A stretch of 64,000 nt of DNA from Larix kaempferi (taxonomy: Eukaryota; Streptophyta; Pinopsida; Pinales; Pinaceae). A model generated the notes under the pieces. That model saw only the letters and a list, made by a program, of their open reading frames with translations. It made no database searches and had not been told where the DNA came from. A program made the position numbers and the translations under genes. Below are positions 22,279 through 33,136 of the stretch, piece by piece; the first letter of the stretch is position 1, and each line of letters starts with the position of its first letter. The stretch is from assembly GCA_027924585.1 (NCBI GenBank), contig BSBM01000106.1:43524501-43588500 (forward strand), read 5' to 3'.

Positions 22279-25200
22279 CTAACATAGATCGAAGTTTAGA
22301 AAACTTCGCTTCTGTAAGAGACTTGGTGAAGATGTCTGCAACTTGATCATCTGTAGGGAAAAAGAGCACTTCAAGAACACGATCATGAACAAGATTTCTA
22401 ATGAAGTGCATATGTAGCTCAATGTGTTTGCTACATTGATGTAGAACTGGATCTTTGGCAAGCTTGATGGCACTTTGATTGTCGCACCAAAGTGGAGTAG
22501 GATGCTGCTACTTGAATCTGAACTCTGAAAGGATCTGTCGAAGCCGTAAAGATTCCTGACTGGCATTAACTGTGGCTCGATATTCTTCTTCTGCTGAAGA
22601 AAGAGCAAGAGCTTGTTGTTTCTTACAAGCCGAAGTGATAGGTCTAGATCCCAGACTGAAAACATAACCTGCAGTAGACTTTCGATCATCAGGATCACCG
22701 GCCCAATCTGAATCAATGAAACCAACCAACAAAGGTTTCCCCCCTGTACTATAATGAATCCCAAACTGAACTGTACCTCGAATATATCGAAGTATTCTTT
22801 TACCTGCTTTCCAGTGACTTTCATGAGGTGTCTGCATATAACGGGAAACATGACGAATGGAAAAGGAAAGGTTAGGACGGGAATGAGTCAAGTATAAGAG
22901 ACTACCAACAAGCTGACGATACAAGGTGGCATTGACTTCAGGTGAAGTACAAGTGGCAGAAATTTTGACTCCAGACTCGAAGGGAGAAGGGGCTGGTGTA
23001 CAATCTTCCATATGAAAGCGACGAATAAGGTCACAAGCATACTTAGACTGAGAAAGAAAGATTCCTTCTTTGGTTTGCAGGACTTGGGACCAAGAAAATA
23101 ATGCAAATGTCCTAAGTCTGACATTTCAAAATTTTGCTTAAGACTAGATTTCACATGCGTTATAAGCTGAGGGTCACTACCAGTAAGAATGAGGTCATCA
23201 ACATATAGAACAAGTATGATGAGATGGTTTCCTACTTTCTTGGTATAGACATTGGGGTCAGAATGGCATCTAGAAAAACCAGTGTCAAGGAGAAATTTAT
23301 CCATTTTGGCATACCAAGCTCTAGGAGCTTTCTTAAGGCCATATAAGGATTTCTTAAGGCGGCAGACAAGGCTAGAGTTATTCTGAACATATCCAGGAGG
23401 TTGTTCCATGTAAATTTTCTCCTATAAATCACCATGTAAGAAGGCAGACTTGACATCCATTTGATGGACTTCCCAGTTGTGTAAGGCTGCAAGGGAAAGA
23501 ACAAGGCAGATGGAGTTCATTTTGGCGACAGGAGCAAAGGTTTCATTGTAGTCAATCCCTTTAACTTGGGAAAAAAATTTGGCAACCAACCTAGCCTTAA
23601 GTCTTTCAACACTTCCATCTGATGCATACTTAGTTCTGTAGACCCATTTACATCTGACGAGTTTTCTTCATTTTGGAAGAGGTACAAGATCCCAAGTATC
23701 ATTCGCCATTAAGGAATGATATTCTTCATCCATAGCTGCATCCCAATCTGGATTTCCTGAACCCTCTGCAAAGGTTTCTGGATCATGATTCTCAGAAACT
23801 TGAGCCGAAAGAGAAGAGGCTCGCTGAAACTGAGAACAGTTCATCGTTGATCTCTAGGATCACCACCAAGATCACCAGCTGCTTCACATGTTGAACGGAC
23901 CCATCGAGGAAGCACTTGTGCTGGTGCAACTGGAGGAACATGAGCAGGTGGACGTGGATTTTCATCTTCACTGTCATCATCAGAAACTGGAGTTGGAAAC
24001 CTGTCAAAGAAGTTGGAAGAAGAAGAAGAAGGCACAAACGCCGAATCAGGCTTGCAGGCCAAAGAAGGCATAATCGTCGAGTTAGGCTCGCAGGCCAAGA
24101 GATTTTCATCAAATTTAACATCTCTTCAAATGATTATATCATGAGAATGTGGTTGAAGAAGTATATAACCTTTTACATCTTCAGAATATTCAACAAATAT
24201 GCACTTTTCACTTTTAGGCTGCAATGCTTTCTATTTTTCATCCGGAATGTGAGCCCATGCTTCACTACCAAACACACGGAAGTGACTTACATAAGGTTTA
24301 GTTTTACTCCATGCTTCTTCCGGTGTGATACCTTGTAATGCTTTAGTGGGGGTGCGATTCACTATGTAATTTGCACAATTAATGTCTTCAGCCCAAAATT
24401 GAAGACTTAGTCCCTTAGATTGGATCATACAATTAGCCATTTCTTTTAAAGTGCGGTTCTTCCGCTCAGCTGCACCATTTTGTTGTGGTGTATATGGAAC
24501 AGTGTGCTGTTGTTGGATGCCTTGTTCAGTGCATAAAGTAGTGAACATTTTGTTAACATATTCTCCTCCATTGTCAGATCTTAACTTAATAATTTGATGA
24601 CCAGATTGTTTTTCAACAAGGGCCTTGTAGGCCAAGAACATGTTAAATACTTCGCTCTTAAGTTTTAGGAAATAAACCCAAGTGTGTCTGGTGTAATCAT
24701 CAATGAAAGTTAAGAAATAGTTGAGACCAGAAAAGGAAGCAGATGGAAGAGGACCACACAAGTCACTATGCACAATCTCCAAGGGAACCGAGGCGTGCCA
24801 AGAGGCACATTTGTCAAAACTGTCCCGATGATGTTTTCCGAGTACACAACCGGAACAAACACCATCTCTGCAAGATACCATCGGAAAATCTATCACCATA
24901 TTTTCTTTACATAGTTGTTGCAATGAGCGATAATTTAAGTGACCAAATTTCTCATGTCAAAGTTTGTTCAAGTTATCACTATGAGCAACAAAAACTGAAG
25001 GAAAAGGTGATGACCCAAAGTTGTTAAACTTGTACAACTTGGTAATATCATCAACAATTCCGGTAACTAGGACTTGTTGAGGATCTTTAAAATCCTTGAT
25101 TACAACTTGGTGAGGTGTAAAGGTCACAGTTTTACCTTCACCAGAATGAGTGATCTGATAGATTGATAACAAATTGCAGGAAATTCTTGGAACACATAGC

Positions 25201-25445
25201 ACATCACTAAAATGACCATTATCTACTAGAACTGTTCCAGCTCCTACAACACTTAGAGATCTATCATCACCAACAAATATTTGTTTGGTGTTACATTCAT
25301 GCACAGTAGAAAAAATGGCTTGATCCTTAGCCATATGATAAGATGCTCCAGAATCAATGAGCCATTCATTTGAAGTAGAAGAAGAAGATGCATTGTAAGA
25401 ATAACCAGAAGCACAAAGTGCATGTCCATGAGAGGTAGATTATGA
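22279..25445 (-). pseudogene. Copia-B pol: protease, integrase, RT and RNase H
   Basis: Reading leftward. Protease: EWLIDSGASYHMAKDQ near 25330-25375. Integrase: HEKFGHLNYRSLQQLC, CSGCVLGKHHRDSF, SDLCGPLPSASF, RSDNGGEY, and PYTPQQNGAAERKNRTLK (24231-24960). RT: MEQPPGYVQNN, RLKKSLYGLKKAPRAWYAKM and an intact LYVDDLILTGSD (23180-23409). RNase H: YRQLVGSLLYLTHSRPNL, then DSDWAGDPDDRKSTAGY and LSSAEEEYRA (22508-23011). Stops near 24954, 24230, 24115 and 23820 and shifts around 23700 and 23090 block a full polyprotein. The intact YVDD contrasts with copia-A. Confidence 0.9.
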
Positions 25446-25613
25446 AGGCGAATCTAGGCTGATGTGGTGCTTCTTCATTGCTGCTTCCAAGGCTGCCATC
25501 TTCTTGAAACACTTGGATTCATCATGATTATCTTTCCCGCAATAGTTGCAATGACGCTTAGTCTTCTTACCTTTGGGATTCGATCCTTTGTCATTTTTTA
25601 AAGAAGGAGCTGA
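25446..25613 (-). pseudogene. Copia-B gag C-terminus with CCHC knuckle
   Basis: After a TAG stop at the end of the main gag frame, the same reading continues to CNYCGKDNHDESKC (25500-25560), a CX2CX4HX4C knuckle, then KKMAALEAAMKKHH. The stop removes the nucleic-acid-binding part from the translated gag. Confidence 0.85.
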
Positions 25614-26324
25614 CTAAGAGAGTTTGGGACCCTTGTTTGACTTATTATTGCGAAAATTTTGTTTCTTTGGAGGCTTGGACTTTTCTTTCTGTTGGGACAA
25701 TAAGACTTTCCCAGATGTATCTGCATTGTTGATTATTCCAAGATGGATGAGTTTATCTTGCTCTCTAATCAAAGAATCACAAAAGGATTCAAGACTAGGT
25801 TCTTGATAGCTAGCTACATTCAAGGATTCTTTAATGGAATAAAATGTAGATACAAAAATAGAATATGCAGGTCCAAGTTTTGAAAGAATATGATAAATGC
25901 ATTGCTTGTCTTCCGTCTTAATCTTACATTCTGCACATAAGAGTTTAAGAGTTTTGTACTTAGATAAATAATATTGAATGCATGAAAAATCACTTGGATT
26001 TAAAGAAATCAACTCATTTTCGAGTTGGTGACCTCGAATTTCATTGTGTTTACCAAACACAGATTCCAACTTGTCCCAAGCAGCATCAAGTTCATCAATT
26101 CTAGATATGTGGAATCGCAAATCAGTAGAGATTGACATCCCAATCAATCCACGAGCTTCGTCACATCTATTTGCCCATTTTATTTTCTTATCATCATCAG
26201 TGGGTTTTGTTTCTTTCCCTGAGGTAATTCTGAAAATTCTCCTACTTCGTAGAACATCCTCCATACAAGATTTCCATGAGAAATAGTTGGAACTGTTAAG
26301 TAGAATATCACAAGGGGAGGCCAT
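25614..26324 (-). CDS. Copia-B gag (UBN2-type capsid region)
   Basis: An open frame of 236 residues begins MASPCDILLNSSNYFSWK, the standard start of a plant copia gag (LNSSNY..W). The helical UBN2 region follows (ARGLIGMSISTDLRFHI, AAWDKLESVFGKHNE, ENELISLNPSDF) and then a basic tail rich in K, Q and N. It forms the particle shell. The start is chosen because it follows the leader and matches family N-termini. A premature stop precedes the zinc knuckle. Copia-A lacks this gene entirely. Confidence 0.9.
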   Translation of the reverse strand: MASPCDILLNSSNYFSWKSCMEDVLRSRRIFRITSGKETKPTDDDKKIKWANRCDEARGLIGMSISTDLRFHISRIDELDAAWDKLESVFGKHNEIRGHQLENELISLNPSDFSCIQYYLSKYKTLKLLCAECKIKTEDKQCIYHILSKLGPAYSIFVSTFYSIKESLNVASYQEPSLESFCDSLIREQDKLIHLGIINNADTSGKVLLSQQKEKSKPPKKQNFRNNKSNKGPKLS

Positions 26325-26329
26325 ATTTG

Positions 26330-27460
26330 TAAATTAGTGGCTGTAAAAGCATAAACCAATAGTCTGGATGCGAAGAGCTTGAAAAAATAGGTGGTTTAAA
26401 AAAAACGGCACTGAAAACGTGCTTCGGATGATGAAGTTATGCTTGAACAAAGAAACTGTTGAAGATATCCCCAATAGTGATGTGGCACATAGAGAATGAC
26501 AAGCTTAGAAAAAAGGACCCCCCTCTTCCCAAGATGAACCTTTTACAATCACTTTACAAGAAAGTTGCTTTAAGTGAATCACTTTTGTAAAATAAGTGAT
26601 TTTACTTTTACAATAATATTACTTTTAAATAGTGCAACAATAAAAAAGAACTTAAGTGACTCACTTTTTATTTATTTTTATTATTGAAGTGAGATGCACT
26701 TTTACAATAAAGTAACTTGAAAATAGAAATTGAATGCACTTTTTCTTTTAAAAGTAACTTCCTAAGACTTGAACTCAAGACCTATTAAGGAATAAAGCAA
26801 ATTTGAACCAAGTGAGCTAGATTAAAAGGTATGTAAAATATGAGAATGAGGAAGGGGGCTTTTTTTTTTTTGTTACTCTTCTTGCTCGGTTTCCGTGCTT
26901 TCCTTTTTCCCTGCAAATCACACCACAAACCAAAACAAAAAAAAATTCACACTTGTGGACTTAGATCTCGTTAGCTTGCCCGGAAAGTCTACGTTTTCTC
27001 TATATTTTTGATTTGCCGAGATTGCGCAAGGTGCACGGCAAAGAGCATACGCAGGCGAGAAAAACCCTTTCCCTTTTTGTTTCTGATTTGCCGAGATCGC
27101 TCAAGGTGCACGGCAAAGAGCATACGCAGACAAGGAAAACAACAATCCGAAACCAAAAAAAATCTAATAGTAAAAAATGATCAAATATGATATTTTTTCC
27201 TTTTAAAAAAGAAAATAAATAAAAAATGCATCACTGTAACATTATACCTTCAGATCTGATGAAATACACGTTTCTGGAGCAACCGGGAACCGTTTTTTAT
27301 CAGATGAAAACTATTTCCCAATGGAAACGATGCTCTGGACGCAATGGAACACCTCCCATAGCCCATAAATGCACAGGAATACCAGAACAAAAAACCCTTT
27401 CGAGTTTCGGCAACAACAGTTCAAGATCTAGATCATAACCGGAAGCAGTTTTTCATAAAA
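26330..27460 (-). other. Copia-B 5' leader with a short tandem duplication
   Basis: Non-coding stretch between primer-binding site and gag. It contains two copies of a unit of about 70 bp near 27005-27140 (GCACGGCAAAGAGCATACGC in both), matched by the same pair in copia-A near 15595-15715. The region near 26550-26760 is rich in AAGTAACTT-like words. I see no ORF worth calling. Confidence 0.6.
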
Positions 27461-27472
27461 GCTCTGATACCA
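27461..27472 (-). promoter_or_regulatory. Primer-binding site of copia-B
   Basis: The minus strand reads TGGTATCAGAGC, an exact tRNA-iMet complement, directly abutting the 5' LTR. Confidence 0.9.
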
Positions 27473-27920
27473 TGTTCGGGTACACAGGGTACTACCAAAG
27501 GACTGAACACAAAGAGTAACCACTTCACACAAGCAGATCACAGATCAACACACCGATGTTTTGACGTGGTTTAAACCCTCTTGAGGGAAACACTCCACGG
27601 CCCCAGCCAAATAGCTTCTATGGGACAATTTATTATGCAAAGAAAGAAAGTTACAAATGAGCTTCTCATAATCGATCAACTAAACAATGACCCTCCATTC
27701 TCTTTAAATAGAGATCATGGACTAATCGGGTGTTAAGCCACGGATCAAGGTTAGGTATGATCTAAGAGAATTTGAGCCGTCGGATCACTCTATGTCGGGA
27801 ACATATCGTGACAGTCGGATTAAGTATGTACAAATGCATACTAAAGAAGCACACTTTTCCTAACGGATATATTACACAAGTTGATCTTAACTAACTCCTA
27901 AGTGTCTAAATATCCTAACA
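27473..27920 (-). repeat. 5' LTR of copia-B
   Basis: 448-bp LTR. On the minus strand a TATA-like TATTTAAA lies near 27703-27710, the same position as in copia-A, and would drive transcription leftward. Confidence 0.95.
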
Positions 27921-28063
27921 CTCTTCATCATCATCATTAATGCCTTTATATTCCTCACTCGAAGGTAAATCATCATCGGTGCCATTGAAATCTCCACTTG
28001 AATCAAATTTCCACAATCTTCATGTACATCTTCAGACATTGAGATTGATTCAGACGAGTCCAT

Positions 28064-28892
28064 GACTTTTCACTAAAAAGTATAAGAGAATGAAATTTTC
28101 TCACACCTCAGCAAAAAGTAAAATGGTGCAACTATCAACCCCCAACAATTTTATTGCTAAAAGAAGGAAATTTTTCCTCCCAAACATTCCCTCCAAAATT
28201 TGCCTTCAAAATTTTTCCTCCAAATTTTTTCTGCTAAATAAATCACACATTTCAAAGACAATCATAACACTATTAAAAGTAATTTAATTTATCGTATAAC
28301 AATTGTAATAATACTAATAAAATGACATTTAAACAATGCTATCCAAACCTTTTAATACAATATAGTTATTTATAATAAATTTTTAAACCAAAAGTCATAA
28401 CACTAGTCAAATTTCATTTAATGCATTCTTCTCTAAATTTAAAGATAATTCATTATCTAATCACACCATTTTTAATCCCACATTTGTAAAACGAATAATG
28501 TTAAACTTAATATTATCCATATAAACTATTTTGATTTTCTATTCTTCACGTTTGAAATTTTGGGTAATTTAATATTTTTTTGAAAGTTAGTTATATTTTT
28601 TTTAAATAAATCTTTCTATTTTATATTTCCTTTGGAAATGTTTGTTATGTGCTTTTGTCATTTAATTTTAATCCCACATTCATAAAACGGTGAAAAAAAA
28701 ACTTATTTTATGCTATATTAACGCAGTTTCGTTTTCTACAGTCACCATCTGCAAACAACGATCCACAAGGCTTTGAAGACCACCAAATAGCTTTAGACAT
28801 TGTCCAGGTTAGTTAAATTAATTTTTTTATGTTTTAGGGCAATTTTTTTCCTTTGGGCTTTGGCATGCCCTTTGTAAAACCTGGGTGTTTTT
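28064..28892. other. AT-rich spacer upstream of the transposase start
   Basis: No coding potential is seen. This is the left half of the intergenic space between the divergent transposase and methyltransferase-like genes, so promoters for both probably lie between 28064 and 29955. I could not identify a convincing TATA box among the many AT-rich words. Confidence 0.4.
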
Positions 28893-29790
28893 TTCTTTTT
28901 TATTGACCCGAGGGCATAAGCATCCATTGCATATCCCCCAATGCATGTCTTGTGGGCTATGCAATGGCCCATGCCATTCCATATCCCACGGGCTATGTAA
29001 TCGGAGCCACAACTGGCCCCAATTGCATAGCCCGTGCACTATGCAATGGCCCATGGCCATTGCATATCCCACGAGCTAAGAAGGGCCTCCCTAATGGGTG
29101 TCCATAGCATATCCCATGGGCTATGCATTGGGCGCCCAAAAGGTGCCCAGCGGGAGGAGAGGAGCTCCTCCTCCGAGTACCCTTTGTTTGGGTGCCCAGG
29201 GGGAGGAGAGGATCTCCTCCCCCTGGAACCCTTTGTTTGGGCGCCCAGTGGGAGGAGAGGATCTCCTCCCCCAGGAACCCTTTGGTCTGCTCTTCCACTG
29301 GGCACCCTTTGGGTGCCCACAACTCCTAACACGGGGGGCGTTGTTGGCACCCAGAAGGGCCCACGGGGGGAGCGACCCTAGGCCCCCTCTGGGCGGGCAT
29401 TGTTACAAAGCCCACGGGCTATGTAATGGGCACCCATTGCATATCCTGCGGGCTATGCAATGCATAGACCTTTGGGTGCCCATTGCATAGCCCAAGGGCT
29501 ATGCATTGGGATCCCATTGTATAGCTCCAAAGGGGGGCCAATGCATATCCCAAGGGCTATGCAATGCCTATGCATTGCGAACCATTTGGGTGCCCATTGC
29601 ATAGCCCCTTGGCCTATGCATTGGGAACCATTTGGGTGCCCATTGCATAGCCCCTTGGCCTATGCGTTAGGAGCCTAGCCATGGGGGCACCAATGCATAG
29701 CCCTTGGGCTATGCCAAGCCAACAAATCATGAGCCCTTGGGCTATGCTACGGATACTACGGGTGCCCATAGCATAGCCCAAGGGATATGT
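28893..29790. repeat. GC-rich field of short palindromes between the divergent genes
   Basis: Dozens of copies of GCATAGCCC and its complement GGGCTATGC occur as close pairs (for example CATTGCATAGCCCAAGGGCTATGCATTGG near 29480 in outline) with GGTGCCCATTG between them. Each pair can fold into a hairpin. A sub-block at 29140-29300 repeats GGGAGGAGAGGATCTCCTCC with a period of about 60-65 bp. The GC content is far above the flanks. The ORFs on both strands are low-complexity products of the repeat and are not genes. Confidence 0.8.
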
Positions 29791-29955
29791 ATTAAAAAAA
29801 AAAGATCTCGAGTTCCCGCTACATTTAAAAAATTGTTATGCTTTGTATAACTATATTTTAACAATTTTTTTTAAGTTTTTTTTTTTTTTTTTTTTACTAT
29901 AGGGAAAATGACATAAAGAAAGCTATCTGTAAACATTTCTGGAGCGAGATCGTCG

Positions 29956-32580
29956 ATGAAGTCATCGAAAAAAATAGTTGAGCCATCTGACAATGTTGCG
30001 CGTTGTAAAGTTGTACCCAATGATGATTTAAAAGCCAAGAATGTTAGAGAATGGAAACACGCACCAGCTGAAGAGAAACTTGACTATTATTGGTTTCTGA
30101 AAGAGAAATATCAAGGAAACTCAGAAAGTATTCACTTATATTGTGTTGGATTTTCATATCTTAAAAATGATTATCACTCATTGGGATTGTTGCGAGATAT
30201 TTGTTTGGTGTCGGGTAAAGACATTGTTTATGCACTAGTGAAACAAGCTAAAACCTTTGTCAAAATCCGATATTCTTTGAAGGTTTCAAACTATAAGATC
30301 AACAAAATTTTCTCAGAATTTTGTGCAAGAGTCGTGCACGATATTGAGCGCAATAGTGTAAGTTTCTATATTTTAATATCTTTCTAAATTTCTTATAATT
30401 TGAATTATATGACCATGTAATAGATTTAATAAAATAATGTTTTTATTTCATGGGATTTTGCTATGCCACTTTCCCATATTCTGATTGGAATTAATATTAC
30501 AGAAGAAAATCCGATGTATGTACTTAATGCCCCTCTTCATAAGGGAGAAGCACCAAATAAGGGAGAAACACCAAAGCAAAAACGAGTGCAAAATGTTCCT
30601 GAAGAAGTACAAGCACACAAAGGAAAAATCATCCAACAATCAAATGAAGTACCTAGGAAGGTTACATTCAAAAGCATATCTCTCCGAACTGAGCATGATC
30701 GACGAATTTTTGGTGATGGCAATATTACTTCTACTGGTAAGAGAAATATACACTCTTCTAAAAGACCTATGGATGAGGATGTTTTCATTCCTGATCAACA
30801 AGATGTTCTTTTAGATCATTGCAAGGTGTGAAAGATGAAACACTTATATCTACAATACTGTCATGTGTAAATTCAGGTGAATTATCTATGGAAGAAATGT
30901 GCAATGATTTTGAAAAGTAAGTTTATAGGTTTTTTTCATTTTTTTAAGTTTATTTTTTGAGTTTAAGATTTTTTATTAAATAAGCATTGTGTTATTATTA
31001 GATGTCATAATTAATTCTATTTATTTTTTCATCATGTAGTCATAATGTTTACATGAAAATACAAGAGGATATGGTTATAACGTTGTGTGAGAAGAGTTGG
31101 GATGGTCATATGCAACTATCTAGATTCAAGCTCCATGGAAAGCTTAAAAGATATTTTTGTTGCATACAAAAAAATATGGTTAGTTATGATATTTTCTATT
31201 TTATTTATTTCTAAGTGAATTCATTTCTATTTTATTACTTATAGATATAATTTTGTTTTCAAAGATGTCAAAGAATAATACAGTACTAGAGTCTTTCAAA
31301 ATTCATATTCAAATAGCCAAAATAGAATGACAAAGAGGACAATGTCCTACAAACATTGAACTTGATGACACCCTTGATCATCACGTTTGGAATGGGCTCG
31401 ACATTGTACAATATAAAGTGATTTTGGGTGATTGTGAAAACGTTACAAAATATTGTTCCCAACAAGGAGTAATCCCTAGTTGTTGCAGATATCCCTCATG
31501 GATACAATATCAAAAACATTACTTATGATTGTGATCCTTATACATACCAGTCATTCAATAAAGTGGTTTCGGGATTTCTGGATGTCACAACATCACCCCT
31601 ATGGAGATTTCTTGTTTTCCATTCAGATGTACAAGGAGGAGCAGTTCTAACAACCTTCAAGGATAAAGCAAACTCAAGAAAACAACTTTATTGGTAAAAA
31701 ATTTGTAATATATTATTAAACATTTGAATTTAGAAACCAAAATTATTTTCTATAAGTTAATTAGATTCTTATCTATTTTTGTTACATGCATAAGCCTAAC
31801 ATTCGTAGCTCCAGCACTGATCCATTTATGAGTGATACTGAAAACATAAATATTTCACGTTGGACAAAAGATGAGACCTATGAAACTCTTTTAATCAATG
31901 AAAAGAGTGAAGGAAAATATAGTCAAATATTGTTTTATAATGCCATGGTTAACAAGTTGACATATGAAGAAAGAGATTTGAAAGGAGAGACTGTAAACAT
32001 CTACCAGAAGCCACAAGCATTGATTAATTATCTCATAGATACTTTTTCAAGGGAAGGATATTGGGTTTTAGATTTGTTCCCGGGATCATGTAATATTTCT
32101 AATATTACATATGAAACTAGTGTCATAATCTAAATTCAATAATATGTATTTTTTAAATTTATGTTACATTATGTTATTTAACTTTTTTTGTTTTGTATGT
32201 GTTGATTAGGTACAACAATAGCATGTTCATTACAAAAATGAATAAATTGCATATCCATTGAAAATGATCTACTACAATGCAATTATATCAAGCAAATAAA
32301 TATTGCTATGAAAGTTCTTCCAGATGAAATGCAGGAAGTTGGTTTGAAGAAAGGCGAATTTAGTGAGTCACTTGTGGAAAAGATGTCAAAAGAGCCTCAA
32401 CCTCCTTTAAAAGAGATGTTCGGAAAATATCACTTTGGGCATTTTTCAGAAGTAGAGGACCCAATGGAAGAACACACTGAGGTATAGGAAGAGATCCAAC
32501 TAGCATAAAATGTCAATTTCGATGAAGAGTTCGGGATGCATGATATTGTTGAGGAAATGTCAAAGTTGGCAATTTTTTGA
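29956..32580 (+). pseudogene. Beta-class DNA N6/N4 methyltransferase-like gene of the large transposon
   Basis: Likely exons: 29956-30357, 30503-30916, 31040-31178, 31265-31693, about 31783-32089 and 32210-32580, with GT..AG introns of roughly 85-145 bp. The C-terminal half has motifs in the beta-class (CcrM/RsrI) order. First comes VILGDCENV, then VVADIPHGYN (compare DPPY) at 31479-31508, then HKPN near 31786, KPQALINYLIDTF, and VLDLFPGSCTTIA across the 32089/32210 splice (compare DPFxGSGTT), then CISIEND. The N-terminal half is unrecognised. Damage includes shifts near 30825 and 31472 and stops near 31327, 32240, 32486 and 32506. Exon 1 and exon 2 phases also disagree. DIP and GSC replace DPP and GSG. 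Confidence 0.75.
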
Positions 32581-33136
32581 TAAGATATTTTGTAATGTTT
32601 TGAATTGAAGATTTTATTTTGACAATAAGTGTTATGTTTTTAATATGCTATTTATAAATATATGGTATACATTTTGTTGATTTTATGTGAATCATCCCTT
32701 TATGGAAAATAATGTTAAAGAGTATCATTTGTATACATCAAATAGCAGAAAATACGTTGAAAAATGGTTTGAAATATCTTTTTTTTCTCATTTTGTTTAG
32801 AAATTTGCCCAAAAAATGACTTCTTTAAGATAAAAGTTTAATGACAAAACTTTGAAAATGCGTGTATTTTTCGTTCTAACTAGCTTCTAAATCTTACAAA
32901 AATTCAAAAGTGTGTATATTTTTTTACTATAGCTAGCTATTAAATGTAGATGTTTTTGTAAAGTTTGGAAAATGTCCCTTGTAAATAAAAGTTATAATTT
33001 TCTTTTGACCAAGAACTTTCAAAATAATAAAAAATGGTTCAAAATGAAAAATGGTGCTACCAGTATACACACTTTTTGAAACAGAGATAAAAGCAGCTAC
33101 TAAAATTGACCCCCCAAAAAACGGAAACAATGTTGG

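Larger units (their letters stand above)
21707..27920 (-). mobile_element. Copia-B: Ty1/copia element with gag and pol, sister of copia-A
   Basis: LTRs at 21707-22164 and 27473-27920 are near-identical to those of copia-A in reverse orientation. CTCTT flanks both sides (21702-21706 and 27921-27925). The primer-binding site, leader, gag, pol and polypurine tract (CTTAAGGGGGGA on the minus strand, 22165-22176) are all present. It interrupts the acidic-repeat exon of the transposase. Pol has a few stops and shifts but is better preserved than in copia-A. Confidence 0.95.
13446..28063 (-). pseudogene. Transposase of the large transposon (DUF7869-like, DDE-type), split by two copia elements
   Basis: The minus-strand coding blocks are 28063-27926, 21706-19435 and 14803-13446. 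The first starts MDSSESISMSEDVHED; acidic repeats follow. The middle block contains SSECCQKICLKKI, then MSRMGVCSICASLKQRR, then LIIDGMDQ, PHFVCVPK, HLVGYMDFNG and IPRVIYLQLDN. The last block continues GYLHMLVELRFF and FLLFGHTNDHIGQMFSRF, with a PFWISKV-type tail. This order (IDGMDQ, LQLDN, GHTxDxIDQxFSR) is that of DUF7869 proteins, and the two aspartates look like DDE catalytic residues. GHTNDHIGQ has lost the usual second D. Stops, shifts and a poly-A tract near 19660 also break the gene. Confidence 0.75.

Noticed and set aside
28827-29678. Several overlapping ORFs of 64-130 codons on both strands
   Set aside because: They are translations of the GC-rich palindromic repeat, recur in all frames and match no protein type.
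29956-32580. Plant cytosine-5 or METTL3/MT-A70 methyltransferase
   Set aside because: No PCQ or ENV cytosine-5 motifs are present and the MT-A70 DPPW setting is absent. The order of the DIPHGY-like and FPGSCTT motifs fits the bacterial beta class instead.
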